A stretch of DNA of 64,000 nucleotides from Rhodoferax lithotrophicus (lineage in GTDB: Bacteria > Pseudomonadota > Gammaproteobacteria > Burkholderiales > Burkholderiaceae_C), in NCBI RefSeq assembly GCF_019973615.1, contig NZ_AP024238.1, positions 4,299,989-4,363,988 of the forward strand, given 5' to 3'. The translations under genes and the position numbers were made by a program. Shown piece after piece: positions 50,259 to 58,266 of the stretch. The notes under the pieces were generated by a model, which saw only the letters and a program-made list of their open reading frames with translations, was not told the origin of the DNA and did not search any database. The first letter of the stretch is position 1. Each line of letters opens with the position of its first letter.

Positions 50259-51659
50259 TTAATGCGGTGTTGACTCATCTGGCGGCACCATTGCTGGCCA
50301 GCAGACCGTCACACACAGCCCGCCCAACAGCATTGAACGGCTCACCTCAACCTGCGCGCCATACACCTTGGCAATACGCCGCACAATCGACCATCCAAGG
50401 CCGCTCCCCGTTTGCTCTGTACCTAGCACGCGGTAAAAACGCTCCCCCAAGCGCGCCATATCGGCATCAGACAGGCCAGGGCCGCTGTCTTGCACCTGCA
50501 GAGTCACAAGGTGTTTATCCACCTTGACCGCCAGATTGACCTTGGCGGCATCCGGGCTATAACGCATGGCGTTGTCCAGCAAATTGCGCAGCAACACACT
50601 GGTAAGCATGTCATCGGCCTGGATGTAGGCGTGAGCAGGAGCATCCAACTCAAGCTCTTGTTCACGTCCCAACGCGACCAGGGCCAAGTCTGCCGCCACG
50701 CGCTGTGCCACGGCGGCCACATCCACCAGCCCACTGGGTGCAGCATTGGCCGAAGACTCCAGGCGAGACAAGGTCAGTAGCTGTTCCACCAAATGGGTAG
50801 CACGGTCACAGCCTGCCAGGGTGTAATGCAGGGCATGGTTACGCTGTTCAGCATCACTCCCCGCGCCCAACGCGACTTGCGCCTGCGTGCGGATGGCAGC
50901 AATCGGCGTACGCAACTCATGTGCAGCATCAGCGGTGAAACGGCGCTCAGATGCCATCATGGCTTGTATTCGCTCAAACAATGCATTCAACGAATACACG
51001 ACCGGGGTAATTTCTGTGGGCACATCCTTGAGTACCACCGGCTCCAGGGCATGGGGTTGGCGCTGCGCCAGTGTCAGGCTGAGATGTCGCAGTGGAGCCA
51101 ATCCATTACGAACAGCCAGCCAACCCACTACGGCCAGCAAAGGAAGGGCATACAGCAAAGGCATCAACACGCCTTTGAGCACAGCCCACAAAATAGAGTC
51201 GCGCGATTTGGTTTGCTCACCTACAAACACTTGCACATCACCTTCGCTGCCTTGTGCACCAAACACCCGCCACTCGGATTTGTCGTTGAGTTGTACGGTT
51301 GAAAACCCCCGGGTCTTGTTGGACATGGGAATGTGGCCCGCATTGGCGGAGCCAAGGGTCATCACACCTTCATGAAACACCTGAAACGCTACACGCGGGG
51401 CATATTTGTGCAGCGAAGGGGCATCTTCCAGATGGTTGCCATCGGTGTGCTCACCCCCCGTATCACTGCTGTGCCCCGTTTGCTGCACCACCAACAAGGC
51501 AGCGGATTGGGCTAAATGGCCATCGAGCAATTCGTCGAGTTCATCACTGGCATCCACCCAGGTCAGGACTGCAGCCCCCAACCAGACCAGCATGACCATC
51601 AGCAGCAGCAAACTCAGCAAACGAGCTTGCAGGGATTTCAGACGGGGCAACAGTGTCAT
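50259..51659 (-). CDS. Sensor histidine kinase (QseC/PmrB type)
   Basis: A 466-residue inner-membrane kinase. Two membrane segments (LLSLLLLMVMLVWLGAAVLTW; MPLLYALPLLAVVGWLAV) flank a periplasmic sensor of about 130 residues, followed by a HAMP-like linker. The phosphoacceptor is in AAHELRTPIAAIRTQ, with NLLDNAMRYSPD (N box), DSGPGL and GSGLGWSIV (G boxes). The ATG at 51659 is 13 bases after the response-regulator stop. The periplasmic part is rich in His and Asp near VQQTGHSSDTGGEHTDGNH, which might bind metal. Confidence 0.88.
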   Translation of the reverse strand: MTLLPRLKSLQARLLSLLLLMVMLVWLGAAVLTWVDASDELDELLDGHLAQSAALLVVQQTGHSSDTGGEHTDGNHLEDAPSLHKYAPRVAFQVFHEGVMTLGSANAGHIPMSNKTRGFSTVQLNDKSEWRVFGAQGSEGDVQVFVGEQTKSRDSILWAVLKGVLMPLLYALPLLAVVGWLAVRNGLAPLRHLSLTLAQRQPHALEPVVLKDVPTEITPVVYSLNALFERIQAMMASERRFTADAAHELRTPIAAIRTQAQVALGAGSDAEQRNHALHYTLAGCDRATHLVEQLLTLSRLESSANAAPSGLVDVAAVAQRVAADLALVALGREQELELDAPAHAYIQADDMLTSVLLRNLLDNAMRYSPDAAKVNLAVKVDKHLVTLQVQDSGPGLSDADMARLGERFYRVLGTEQTGSGLGWSIVRRIAKVYGAQVEVSRSMLLGGLCVTVCWPAMVPPDESTPH

Positions 51660-51672
51660 GGTCGAATGGGAT

Positions 51673-52344
51673 TCACACGTCGGTCTTGGGACGCAGCAAG
51701 GTGTAGCCAATGCCACGCACGGTCTGGATCAATTCGGGTTTTAGCTTTTTGCGCAGATGGTGGATATGCACCTCCACCGCATTACTTTCGACCTCATGAC
51801 CCCAGCTGTAAAGCTGCTGCTCTAGCTGCTCGCGCGACATGACCCGGCCAACGGCCAGCATCAGAACATGCAGCAAATCAAATTCACGCGTGGACAGGGT
51901 CACAGGCTGCCCTTCAAACATCACTTGCCGGGCAGCCGGATTCATTTGAATGGCACCACAAGTCAGCAAGTCCTGTGTTTGGCCGTGAGAGCGCCTCACC
52001 AAGGAGCGTAACCGGGCACCCAGCTCATACAGATCCACGGGTTTGAGGACATAGTCATCAGCCCCCAAATCCAGACCTTTGATGCGGTCGGGCACCGCAT
52101 CACGCGCCGTCAGCACCAGCACAGGCGTGCTGATTTTTTTTGCCCGCAGCGCCTGCAACACATCCAGACCGTCTTTTTGCGGTAACCCCAAGTCAAGCAC
52201 GGCGGCCTGATAGTCGCCACAACCAAGCTCCCGCTCGGCGGCCATGCCGTCACGCACCCAATCTACCTGAAAACCTTGCTGACGCAGGCCTGCACGCAGC
52301 CCGTCGCCCAGCATAGGGTCATCTTCAGCCAACAAAATACGCAT
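51673..52344 (-). CDS. OmpR/PhoB-family response regulator (QseB/PmrA type)
   Basis: A 223-residue regulator. The receiver has acidic residues AEDDPML, the phosphoacceptor Asp in AVLDLGLPQKDG, the Thr in VLTARD and the Lys in DDYVLKPVD. The C-terminal winged helix ends SNAVEVHIHHLRKKLKPELIQTVRGIGYTLL. It forms an operon with the kinase downstream and lies 32 bases after the cytochrome b gene, so it may control the cytochrome pair. Confidence 0.92.
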   Translation of the reverse strand: MRILLAEDDPMLGDGLRAGLRQQGFQVDWVRDGMAAERELGCGDYQAAVLDLGLPQKDGLDVLQALRAKKISTPVLVLTARDAVPDRIKGLDLGADDYVLKPVDLYELGARLRSLVRRSHGQTQDLLTCGAIQMNPAARQVMFEGQPVTLSTREFDLLHVLMLAVGRVMSREQLEQQLYSWGHEVESNAVEVHIHHLRKKLKPELIQTVRGIGYTLLRPKTDV

Positions 52345-52376
52345 TGCTTACCCTTCAGTGATGAGTCAGCATCATC

Positions 52377-53108
52377 TTAATCGTCATCACCACTGCGCCA
52401 ACTGTGCTGGACGCGATTTCCTGACTGATGATCACCATGGCCGTCATGAGCGTAGGCACTGCCACGCTGGGTGCTCATCACCGGGTTTTGCCATTGCAAA
52501 TACCAAAAACCCAGCACACAACACATCAGCAGCAATGCCAATGGCCACCACGACCAACGGATCTTGTCTTTGGTAAGGCCTTGTTTGTAGCCACTCCACA
52601 TCGCCCCAATCAGGTTTTCACCTTGTGTCAAACTGGCATAAATCACCCCGGCCACGTGTACACCCACCACGACCAGCATGAACCCCGCTGCCGCTTCATG
52701 GATCTCCTTCACGCTATGAGAGCCACCATTGAAATAAACCCAACCGGTATACACAATGGCCAAAGTGCTCAACAACATCAGCACAATCGACAGCGCCCCC
52801 AAGGGGTTGTGCCCCACCGAAGTTTTGGGTTTGAAGCTAAGCATCTCGCTGGCATACCGTGCTACCGCCACCGGGCCACGGACAAAGCTGGCAAAACGAG
52901 CATGACGTGTGCCAATCACACCCCAGATCAGACGGAACGCCACCAGCCCAACCATGGTGTAACCCAACGTCAAATGAACCCCCATCAGACGGTCACTCTC
53001 TGAGGTGGCATAGGCTCCAGCAAAACTCAAAGCCAGCAACCAGTGGAACACCCGGGTGGGGGCATCCCATACCAAAATTCTGGTTTTACCCACAGCATCA
53101 GTTCCCAT
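52377..53108 (-). CDS. Cytochrome b561/Ni-Fe-hydrogenase-type cytochrome b
   Basis: A 243-residue membrane protein with four to five hydrophobic segments and heme-ligand histidines (WDAPTRVFHWLLALSF, MGVHLTLGYTMVG, EIHEAAAGFMLVVVGVHVAG). The C-terminal tail is His/Asp rich (AHDGHGDHQSG). It should pass electrons between the quinone pool and the periplasmic diheme cytochrome encoded five bases upstream. Confidence 0.82.
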   Translation of the reverse strand: MGTDAVGKTRILVWDAPTRVFHWLLALSFAGAYATSESDRLMGVHLTLGYTMVGLVAFRLIWGVIGTRHARFASFVRGPVAVARYASEMLSFKPKTSVGHNPLGALSIVLMLLSTLAIVYTGWVYFNGGSHSVKEIHEAAAGFMLVVVGVHVAGVIYASLTQGENLIGAMWSGYKQGLTKDKIRWSWWPLALLLMCCVLGFWYLQWQNPVMSTQRGSAYAHDGHGDHQSGNRVQHSWRSGDDD

Positions 53109-53113
53109 GATTT

Positions 53114-53638
53114 TCAGTTGGGAATACGCACACTGTGCTCGTTGAAGTCACCTTGCTCGGCACCTTGATGGCAAGCGCTGCAATTGGACGGACTACCAAT
53201 CGACTTGCGCGACCAAGTGCTGCTGTTCACATGTTTGCCGTGCTTGCGCCGGAACCAGTTTGACTCGGTGATGCGGTCCTCTGGAGGCATTTCGCTGACA
53301 CGCTTGTAGGTGCCGGCATTGCTGGTGAGGTACTGATTAATGGCACGGGCGCTGGCTGCATCCAAAGAAGCATCGTTGCCATAGTGCTGGCCCAAGTTAC
53401 CCATCAAGTGTTGCCAGGAACCAGAGGGCAGCAAACCGGCTGGGTAGGCCATGTGGCAAGACGCACATTCTTTTTTGTATTGTGGTGGCGCTGCACTGGC
53501 GATACCACCACGCGAGCCACCCCTGCTACCAAACCACCCCTCACCCCCCTCGTCATCGTCTGCCATGGCAGCGTGCATACTGCCGGCCGTGAGCAGCATG
53601 AGCAACAAGGTTTTTAAAACAGGGGGGTAACGCAGCAT
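53114..53638 (-). CDS. Periplasmic diheme cytochrome c (DHC-like)
   Basis: A 174-residue protein with a signal peptide (VLKTLLLMLLTAGSMHAAMA) and two heme-binding CxxCH sites (CASCH, CSACH), one near each end of the mature part. MAYPAGLLPSGSWQHLMGNLGQHYG is typical of the diheme cytochrome DHC family. GGAGAG precedes the ATG at 53638. In Rhodobacter a similar protein pairs with cytochrome b and the oxygen-binding SHP; no SHP gene is present here. Confidence 0.82.
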   Translation of the reverse strand: MLRYPPVLKTLLLMLLTAGSMHAAMADDDEGGEGWFGSRGGSRGGIASAAPPQYKKECASCHMAYPAGLLPSGSWQHLMGNLGQHYGNDASLDAASARAINQYLTSNAGTYKRVSEMPPEDRITESNWFRRKHGKHVNSSTWSRKSIGSPSNCSACHQGAEQGDFNEHSVRIPN

Positions 53639-53823
53639 GGGGCTCTCCAATGAAAATAACAGTGGAGTTAATGTAGGCACTGAGCATTAAGCCTTTCTTA
53701 AGAGCCGGTGTCATGACCACATCAAACGCCCCCAAGTGGGCCAAGTCGCAGTATTCTTGCCACCTTCAGCAAGCCTTGTACACAACTTGCACCCCGTACA
53801 ACCCGCCACCTCAGGAGAATCCC

Positions 53824-54453
53824 ATGGCCTTATTTCTGCATTTCCGTCGCCCCTCTGTCTCTGCTCTGGCATGCGCCATGGGCTTGTTGTCGGGATCGTT
53901 GGCACTCAGCGTCCAGGCACAAGTGTGGTCTAGCGGAACGCCCTCTCAGAATAGCCAGCAAACCGCACAGGCCCGTTATGAAGCCGACAAAAAACTCTGC
54001 GCTCAGGAAGCCTCGCCAGAAGCCCGCATCCAGTGCCGGCGTGATGCACAAACCATTTACGACAACGCTGTTGCAGGCAATCAGCCCGGGGTCTATCAAA
54101 CCCAGAACTATGGCGTATGCACCGATTGTGGTCGTGTCACAGCAGTGAATATGAGCGAGCAAGGCGGCGGCAACAATGGCACCGTTGGCATGATTGCCGG
54201 TGGTGTGGCCGGTGCGGTACTGGGCCATCAGGTGGGCGGCGGCTTTGGCAAAGACCTGGCCACCATCGCTGGCGCAGCAGGCGGTGCCTATGCTGGCAAA
54301 ACCTTGGCAGAAGGTGCCGGTAGCCGCAAAATCTGGACGGTGAGCGTGCAGTACAACGATGGCCGCACGGGCAGTTTCAACTTTGAACAAGACCCTGGCC
54401 TGGCAGTAGGCACCGCCGTCAGAAACTCAGGCAATACACTGGTCAGAAATTAA
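53824..54453 (+). CDS. Secreted glycine-zipper (2TM) protein
   Basis: A 209-residue exported protein. CAGGAG lies upstream of the ATG at 53824, and a signal peptide ends near LSVQAQ. The second half contains GTVGMIAGGVAGAVLGHQVGGG and IAGAAGGAYAGKTLAEG, a glycine-zipper segment like that in outer-membrane lipoproteins of the SlyB/Rick_17kDa type, but without a lipobox. CTDCGRV gives a possible disulfide. Function unknown; an envelope structural role is likely. Confidence 0.75.
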   Translation: MALFLHFRRPSVSALACAMGLLSGSLALSVQAQVWSSGTPSQNSQQTAQARYEADKKLCAQEASPEARIQCRRDAQTIYDNAVAGNQPGVYQTQNYGVCTDCGRVTAVNMSEQGGGNNGTVGMIAGGVAGAVLGHQVGGGFGKDLATIAGAAGGAYAGKTLAEGAGSRKIWTVSVQYNDGRTGSFNFEQDPGLAVGTAVRNSGNTLVRN

Positions 54454-54463
54454 GTGATTAATT

Positions 54464-54518
54464 GGGCTCTAGTACTTATAAAATAAGCGCAAACAGCTAT
54501 ATAAAACATAGCAATCAA
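54464..54518 (-). repeat. dispersed repeat, copy 7
   Basis: The minus strand reads ATAGCTGTTTGCGCTTATTTT and later TACTAGAGCCC, a good match to the family. It occupies the convergent gap between the glycine-zipper gene and radA. Confidence 0.6.
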
Positions 54519-55895
54519 TTACAACCCACGTACCACTTCCATGGCCTGTTCGACGCGCTCCACCGGGTGAATCGTCAGGCCCTCGAAGTCTTTGGATTTC
54601 AGGTTTTTGGGGGCGTTGGCTTTGGGCACCACGGCCACGCTGAAGCCCAGTTTGGCGGCTTCTTTCAGACGCTCCTGCCCGCGTGGGGCCGGGCGGACTT
54701 CTCCCGCCAGACCAATTTCACCAAAGGCAAAAAAACCTTTGGGCAAGGGTTTGCCGCGCAGGCTGGAGGTGATGGCCAGCAGCACCGCCAAATCAGCCGC
54801 GGGCTCAGAGATGCGCACGCCACCCACAGCATTCACAAACACATCCTGATCCATACACGCCACGCCCGCATGACGGTGCAACACCGCCAGCAGCATGGCC
54901 AGGCGGTCTTTGTCCAGCCCGACACTCAAGCGCCGGGGCGACGGCCCGCCGCTGTCCACCAGGGCCTGAATTTCCACCAGCATCGGGCGCGTGCCTTCCA
55001 GGGTAACCATGACACAACTGCCCGGCACCGGCTCGGCGTGCTGGCTCAAGAAAATGGCACTGGGGTTGCTGACGCCCTTGAGTCCTTTCTCGGTCATGGC
55101 AAACACGCCAATTTCATTGACTGCACCAAAGCGGTTTTTGATGGCCCGCACCAAGCGAAAGCTGGAATGGGTGTCGCCTTCAAAGTAGAGCACGGTGTCG
55201 ACCATGTGCTCCAGCACACGTGGGCCGGCCAAAGCGCCCTCTTTGGTGACGTGGCCGACCAGCACAATACTCACACCACTGGCTTTGGCCGCACGTGTCA
55301 GGTGTGCGGCACATTCACGCACTTGCGCCACCGAGCCTGGGGCCGAGGTGAGTTGCTCGGAATACACGGTTTGGATCGAGTCGATCACCGCAATGTCGGG
55401 CCGCATGGACTCCAGCGTTGAGAGGATTTTCTCCAGCCCAATCTCGGCCAGCACCTTCACCTGTGAGCCGTCCAGCCCCAGGCGGCGTGCCCGCAACGCC
55501 ACTTGTGCGCCGCTTTCTTCGCCGGTGACATACAGGGTGCTTTGGCCACTGCGCTGCAACGAGTCAAGCGCTTGCAGCAGCAAGGTGGATTTGCCAATGC
55601 CAGGGTCACCACCGATCAAGACCACACCGCCTTCGACCATACCGCCGCCCAACACGCGATCCAGTTCTTCGTGACCGGTGGGTGTGCGCGCGAAATCAAC
55701 CGCGTCAATCTCGCCGAGCACCGCCACTTCAGCGGTTTTGGACAGGGAAGCAAAACGGTTTTTGGTCGGGGCTGTGCTCTCTGGAACCGATTCAATCAGT
55801 GTGTTCCAGGCGTTGCAGCTGGGGCATTTGCCCTGCCACTTGGGGCTGATGCCGCCGCATTCAGAGCAGACGTAGTGGGTTTTTTCTTTGGCCAT
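54519..55895 (-). CDS. radA: DNA repair protein RadA (Sms)
   Basis: A 458-residue hexameric branch-migration ATPase. The N-terminal zinc finger is CSECGGISPKWQGKCPSC, Walker A is GGDPGIGKST, the KNRFGAVNEIGVFAM motif is the RadA signature, and the C-terminal third is the Lon-like domain (GVRISEPAADLAVLLAI). Length is normal. It helps process recombination intermediates and D-loops. Confidence 0.96.
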   Translation of the reverse strand: MAKEKTHYVCSECGGISPKWQGKCPSCNAWNTLIESVPESTAPTKNRFASLSKTAEVAVLGEIDAVDFARTPTGHEELDRVLGGGMVEGGVVLIGGDPGIGKSTLLLQALDSLQRSGQSTLYVTGEESGAQVALRARRLGLDGSQVKVLAEIGLEKILSTLESMRPDIAVIDSIQTVYSEQLTSAPGSVAQVRECAAHLTRAAKASGVSIVLVGHVTKEGALAGPRVLEHMVDTVLYFEGDTHSSFRLVRAIKNRFGAVNEIGVFAMTEKGLKGVSNPSAIFLSQHAEPVPGSCVMVTLEGTRPMLVEIQALVDSGGPSPRRLSVGLDKDRLAMLLAVLHRHAGVACMDQDVFVNAVGGVRISEPAADLAVLLAITSSLRGKPLPKGFFAFGEIGLAGEVRPAPRGQERLKEAAKLGFSVAVVPKANAPKNLKSKDFEGLTIHPVERVEQAMEVVRGL

Positions 55896-55962
55896 GACGG
55901 GGATGTTACTGTATGGAAGTACAGATCATCACGCCGTCATGTCAAACTTTTTGCGTGGGCAG

Positions 55963-57048
55963 TCACCACTGCGCCAGTTGCACTTCACCCGAATCGCTGG
56001 CCATGACGGCACGGCCACCTGACAACGGCAGCACCGTGGGGCGCAAATCATGGGCGAATGGCAGGCGCAAGCGCTCGCGGCCGGTGTCGGCATCGAGCAC
56101 ATGCAGCATTTGCTTCATGTCCAGGCAATACACCTGGTTTTCAAAGGTGACGATCTCCGCCATCATGGGGCCCCAATTGGCCCCGGCATTGCCATAACGC
56201 GTGGTCTGGTGCTTCCAGCGCACGGCCCCGGTGTCAACATCAATGGCGTAGATCCAGCCAGTGGGTGACCACAGGTAAGCGGTGTCGCCAGACACATGGT
56301 GCGAGTTGATGAAGTTGCCGGCCTTGAAGCGCCACTTGACCTTGCCGCTGTTCACGTCAATGCCATAAAGCAGCTCGGTGTAGGTGCCTGCCACCAACAT
56401 GCTGCCACTGACATACATCTGGCGCACGTATTGCCATTCATTCTTTTCGTCCAGCTTCCATTTGAGCTTGCCATCGGCCTCATTCAAGGCGTAAAGCAAA
56501 CCATTGCCGGGGCCAAAGAACACCGTGCCATCGGCCACCGTAGGGGCATACGATGCGGTGCAGTCCACTTCGTCCGAAAAACGCCAGTCAATCTGCCCGG
56601 ACTGGTTGCCCAGCGCCAGCAGCTCATGGCCATCCCCCACATAGGTGCGCTCAGAAGTGACAAAAGGTGTGCCGACTTGCAAAATGGCTTTGTGCACCCA
56701 GCGTTGTTGGCCGTCGACCATGTTCCAGGCCCCCAGCTCACGTTGCCCACCACTGATCACCGATTGCCCTGCGGCACGTGGCCGGTAAACCGCGTTGCTG
56801 CTCAGGTGGTGCGGCACATTCCAGGTGATGGCATCCAGGTCAGGATCGATGCGGCCAAGCGTCTTGTCACCGTTAAAAAATACATGGCCATCCACCCAGG
56901 CCAACGGGGCCAAGGTGGTGTTGCCACTGCCCCAGCGTCGCACCACCTGAGGGGTTTGGGTCGCGGCAGAAACGGAAAAGGTGGACAAAAGCCCACCTGC
57001 TGCAAGAGCCGCCACAAAGTGGCGGCGATTCAGATGACCTGAAACCAT
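55963..57048 (-). CDS. Exported PQQ-binding-like beta-propeller protein
   Basis: A 361-residue protein with a Tat-like signal (NRRHFVAALAAGGLLSTFSVSA) and repeated blades of the pattern DGxxxW(R/K) (IDWRFSDEVDCTASYAPTVADGTVFFG, GKVKWRFKAG, GAVRWKHQT). This is the PQQ-type beta-propeller fold, but catalytic dehydrogenase residues cannot be assigned. Its ATG overlaps the TGA of the diheme cytochrome gene (TGATG), so the two proteins probably act together in the periplasm. Confidence 0.75.
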   Translation of the reverse strand: MVSGHLNRRHFVAALAAGGLLSTFSVSAATQTPQVVRRWGSGNTTLAPLAWVDGHVFFNGDKTLGRIDPDLDAITWNVPHHLSSNAVYRPRAAGQSVISGGQRELGAWNMVDGQQRWVHKAILQVGTPFVTSERTYVGDGHELLALGNQSGQIDWRFSDEVDCTASYAPTVADGTVFFGPGNGLLYALNEADGKLKWKLDEKNEWQYVRQMYVSGSMLVAGTYTELLYGIDVNSGKVKWRFKAGNFINSHHVSGDTAYLWSPTGWIYAIDVDTGAVRWKHQTTRYGNAGANWGPMMAEIVTFENQVYCLDMKQMLHVLDADTGRERLRLPFAHDLRPTVLPLSGGRAVMASDSGEVQLAQW

Positions 57049-57941
57049 CAATCGCACTTCGCCCCTTGCTTGATCCAGGCGGAAAGGATGGTGGTGTTCG
57101 GATGGTCACGCGGCTCAGCTGGGCTGATGCCGGGCGGCATGCGGTCTTCCGACAAATGCTGCCAGACAAAGCTCAGGGAAGAATTGCCAGGAACAATCAC
57201 CTTGGTGGCTTTGGCCACACCTTTGGCAACCGAGTCAGCGCCCAGCAGAATTCCTTCGTAAGTGCCAAGGTTCAACTCATGAAAGCTTGGAGGCTCTTGA
57301 TTGGACATGTGACAAGACGTGCAAGCCGGGGTTTCCGGGCCGAAGGCATTGGGCGTCTTGAACAAAGGTTGAACGTTCTTTTGGAAGTTTTCGTCGTTCT
57401 TGGCACCGTCGTCAATCCAGTTCTTCACCAGCATGTGGTTCGGGGTGTAGGTGGGGTTGTCAAAACTCTGGCCCAAAGGCATGCGGTTGTTGCGCAGGCG
57501 GCGGATCAGGATGTCACGCTTGGGGTCTTTGCCCGCCACAAACAGGGCGCGTTTGGGTTTTTCGGTCGAGCCTTCAATGATGCCCTTGCAGGTGCTCAAA
57601 TCCAGACCACGGTAACTTTTGCTGGGGTCATTGGAGTTATGGCACACCGTACAAGCCACGCCAGGGCCAAAGGCATTGGGCGTACTCATCAAGGTGCTGA
57701 TGTACTTGTAGGTGATCGGGATGCTGCGCTTGATGATCAACTCTTGCACCACATGGTCATCCGCACCAGGGGCGGCCAACTTGCCATCTTTCATGTCCTG
57801 GATCATTTGCTCTGCCAAACTCATACGCTTCTGCTCTTGCGCGAAGACATTGCTGACAAAACCTGAGGTCAGTGCGACAACGACACAGCCCACTTGGACG
57901 ATCCGGGAAAACCGGAACCTGGTTGAAGGTGAAACGGGCAT
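57048..57941 (-). CDS. Periplasmic protein with two CxxCH heme sites
   Basis: A 297-residue exported protein. A signal peptide precedes SNVFAQ. Two similar halves carry FGPGVACTVCHNSNDPSKSY and FGPETPACTSCHMSNQEPPSF, each followed by a LDLSTCKGI/LNLGTYEGI segment, so the protein looks internally duplicated. AAGGAG lies six bases before the ATG at 57941. It is coupled to the beta-propeller gene and probably takes electrons from an unknown oxidation. Confidence 0.72.
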   Translation of the reverse strand: MPVSPSTRFRFSRIVQVGCVVVALTSGFVSNVFAQEQKRMSLAEQMIQDMKDGKLAAPGADDHVVQELIIKRSIPITYKYISTLMSTPNAFGPGVACTVCHNSNDPSKSYRGLDLSTCKGIIEGSTEKPKRALFVAGKDPKRDILIRRLRNNRMPLGQSFDNPTYTPNHMLVKNWIDDGAKNDENFQKNVQPLFKTPNAFGPETPACTSCHMSNQEPPSFHELNLGTYEGILLGADSVAKGVAKATKVIVPGNSSLSFVWQHLSEDRMPPGISPAEPRDHPNTTILSAWIKQGAKCD

Positions 57942-58266
57942 CAAAATCTCCTTATTGGTTGAATGCCATTCAATATTAAGCTTCTTAAGCTTTCATGAAG
58001 CTAGGGGTTTTCTCTAACATAAGTTACAAAATGTCACCCTTCTGATCACATCAGATTGGCAGTCTGTCTCGATGTGCTTTTCTATGATTTGCGTTTTGAC
58101 TAAAAATCACATTGCCCGGTCTGCGGCTGTGTGATCTAAAGCACAGCGGAGTCAACCTTGTGGTGTTAAGCTCGAAAAATGTATTTAAACGCTATTAAAT
58201 TTGAAGCTACTTACGCTTGTATTTAAAGGTCTATAGACTGTATTTATGTATAAAAACAAGGCTCCT
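57942..58266. promoter_or_regulatory. 325-base divergent intergenic region with palindromes and a repeat
   Basis: No gene is seen. TTGAATG-C-CATTCAA (57959-57973) and AAGCTT-CTT-AAGCTT (57978-57992) are two perfect palindromic elements 18-51 bases upstream of the cytochrome start on the minus strand, in positions suited to operators. The right part holds the dispersed repeat at 58191-58236. Promoters for both divergent transcripts should lie here. Confidence 0.4.
58191..58236 (+). repeat. dispersed repeat, copy 8
   Basis: GCTATTAAATTTGAAGCTAC followed by TTACGCTTGTATTTAAAGGTCTATAG, a good family match, directly upstream of the P-type ATPase gene. Confidence 0.6.
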
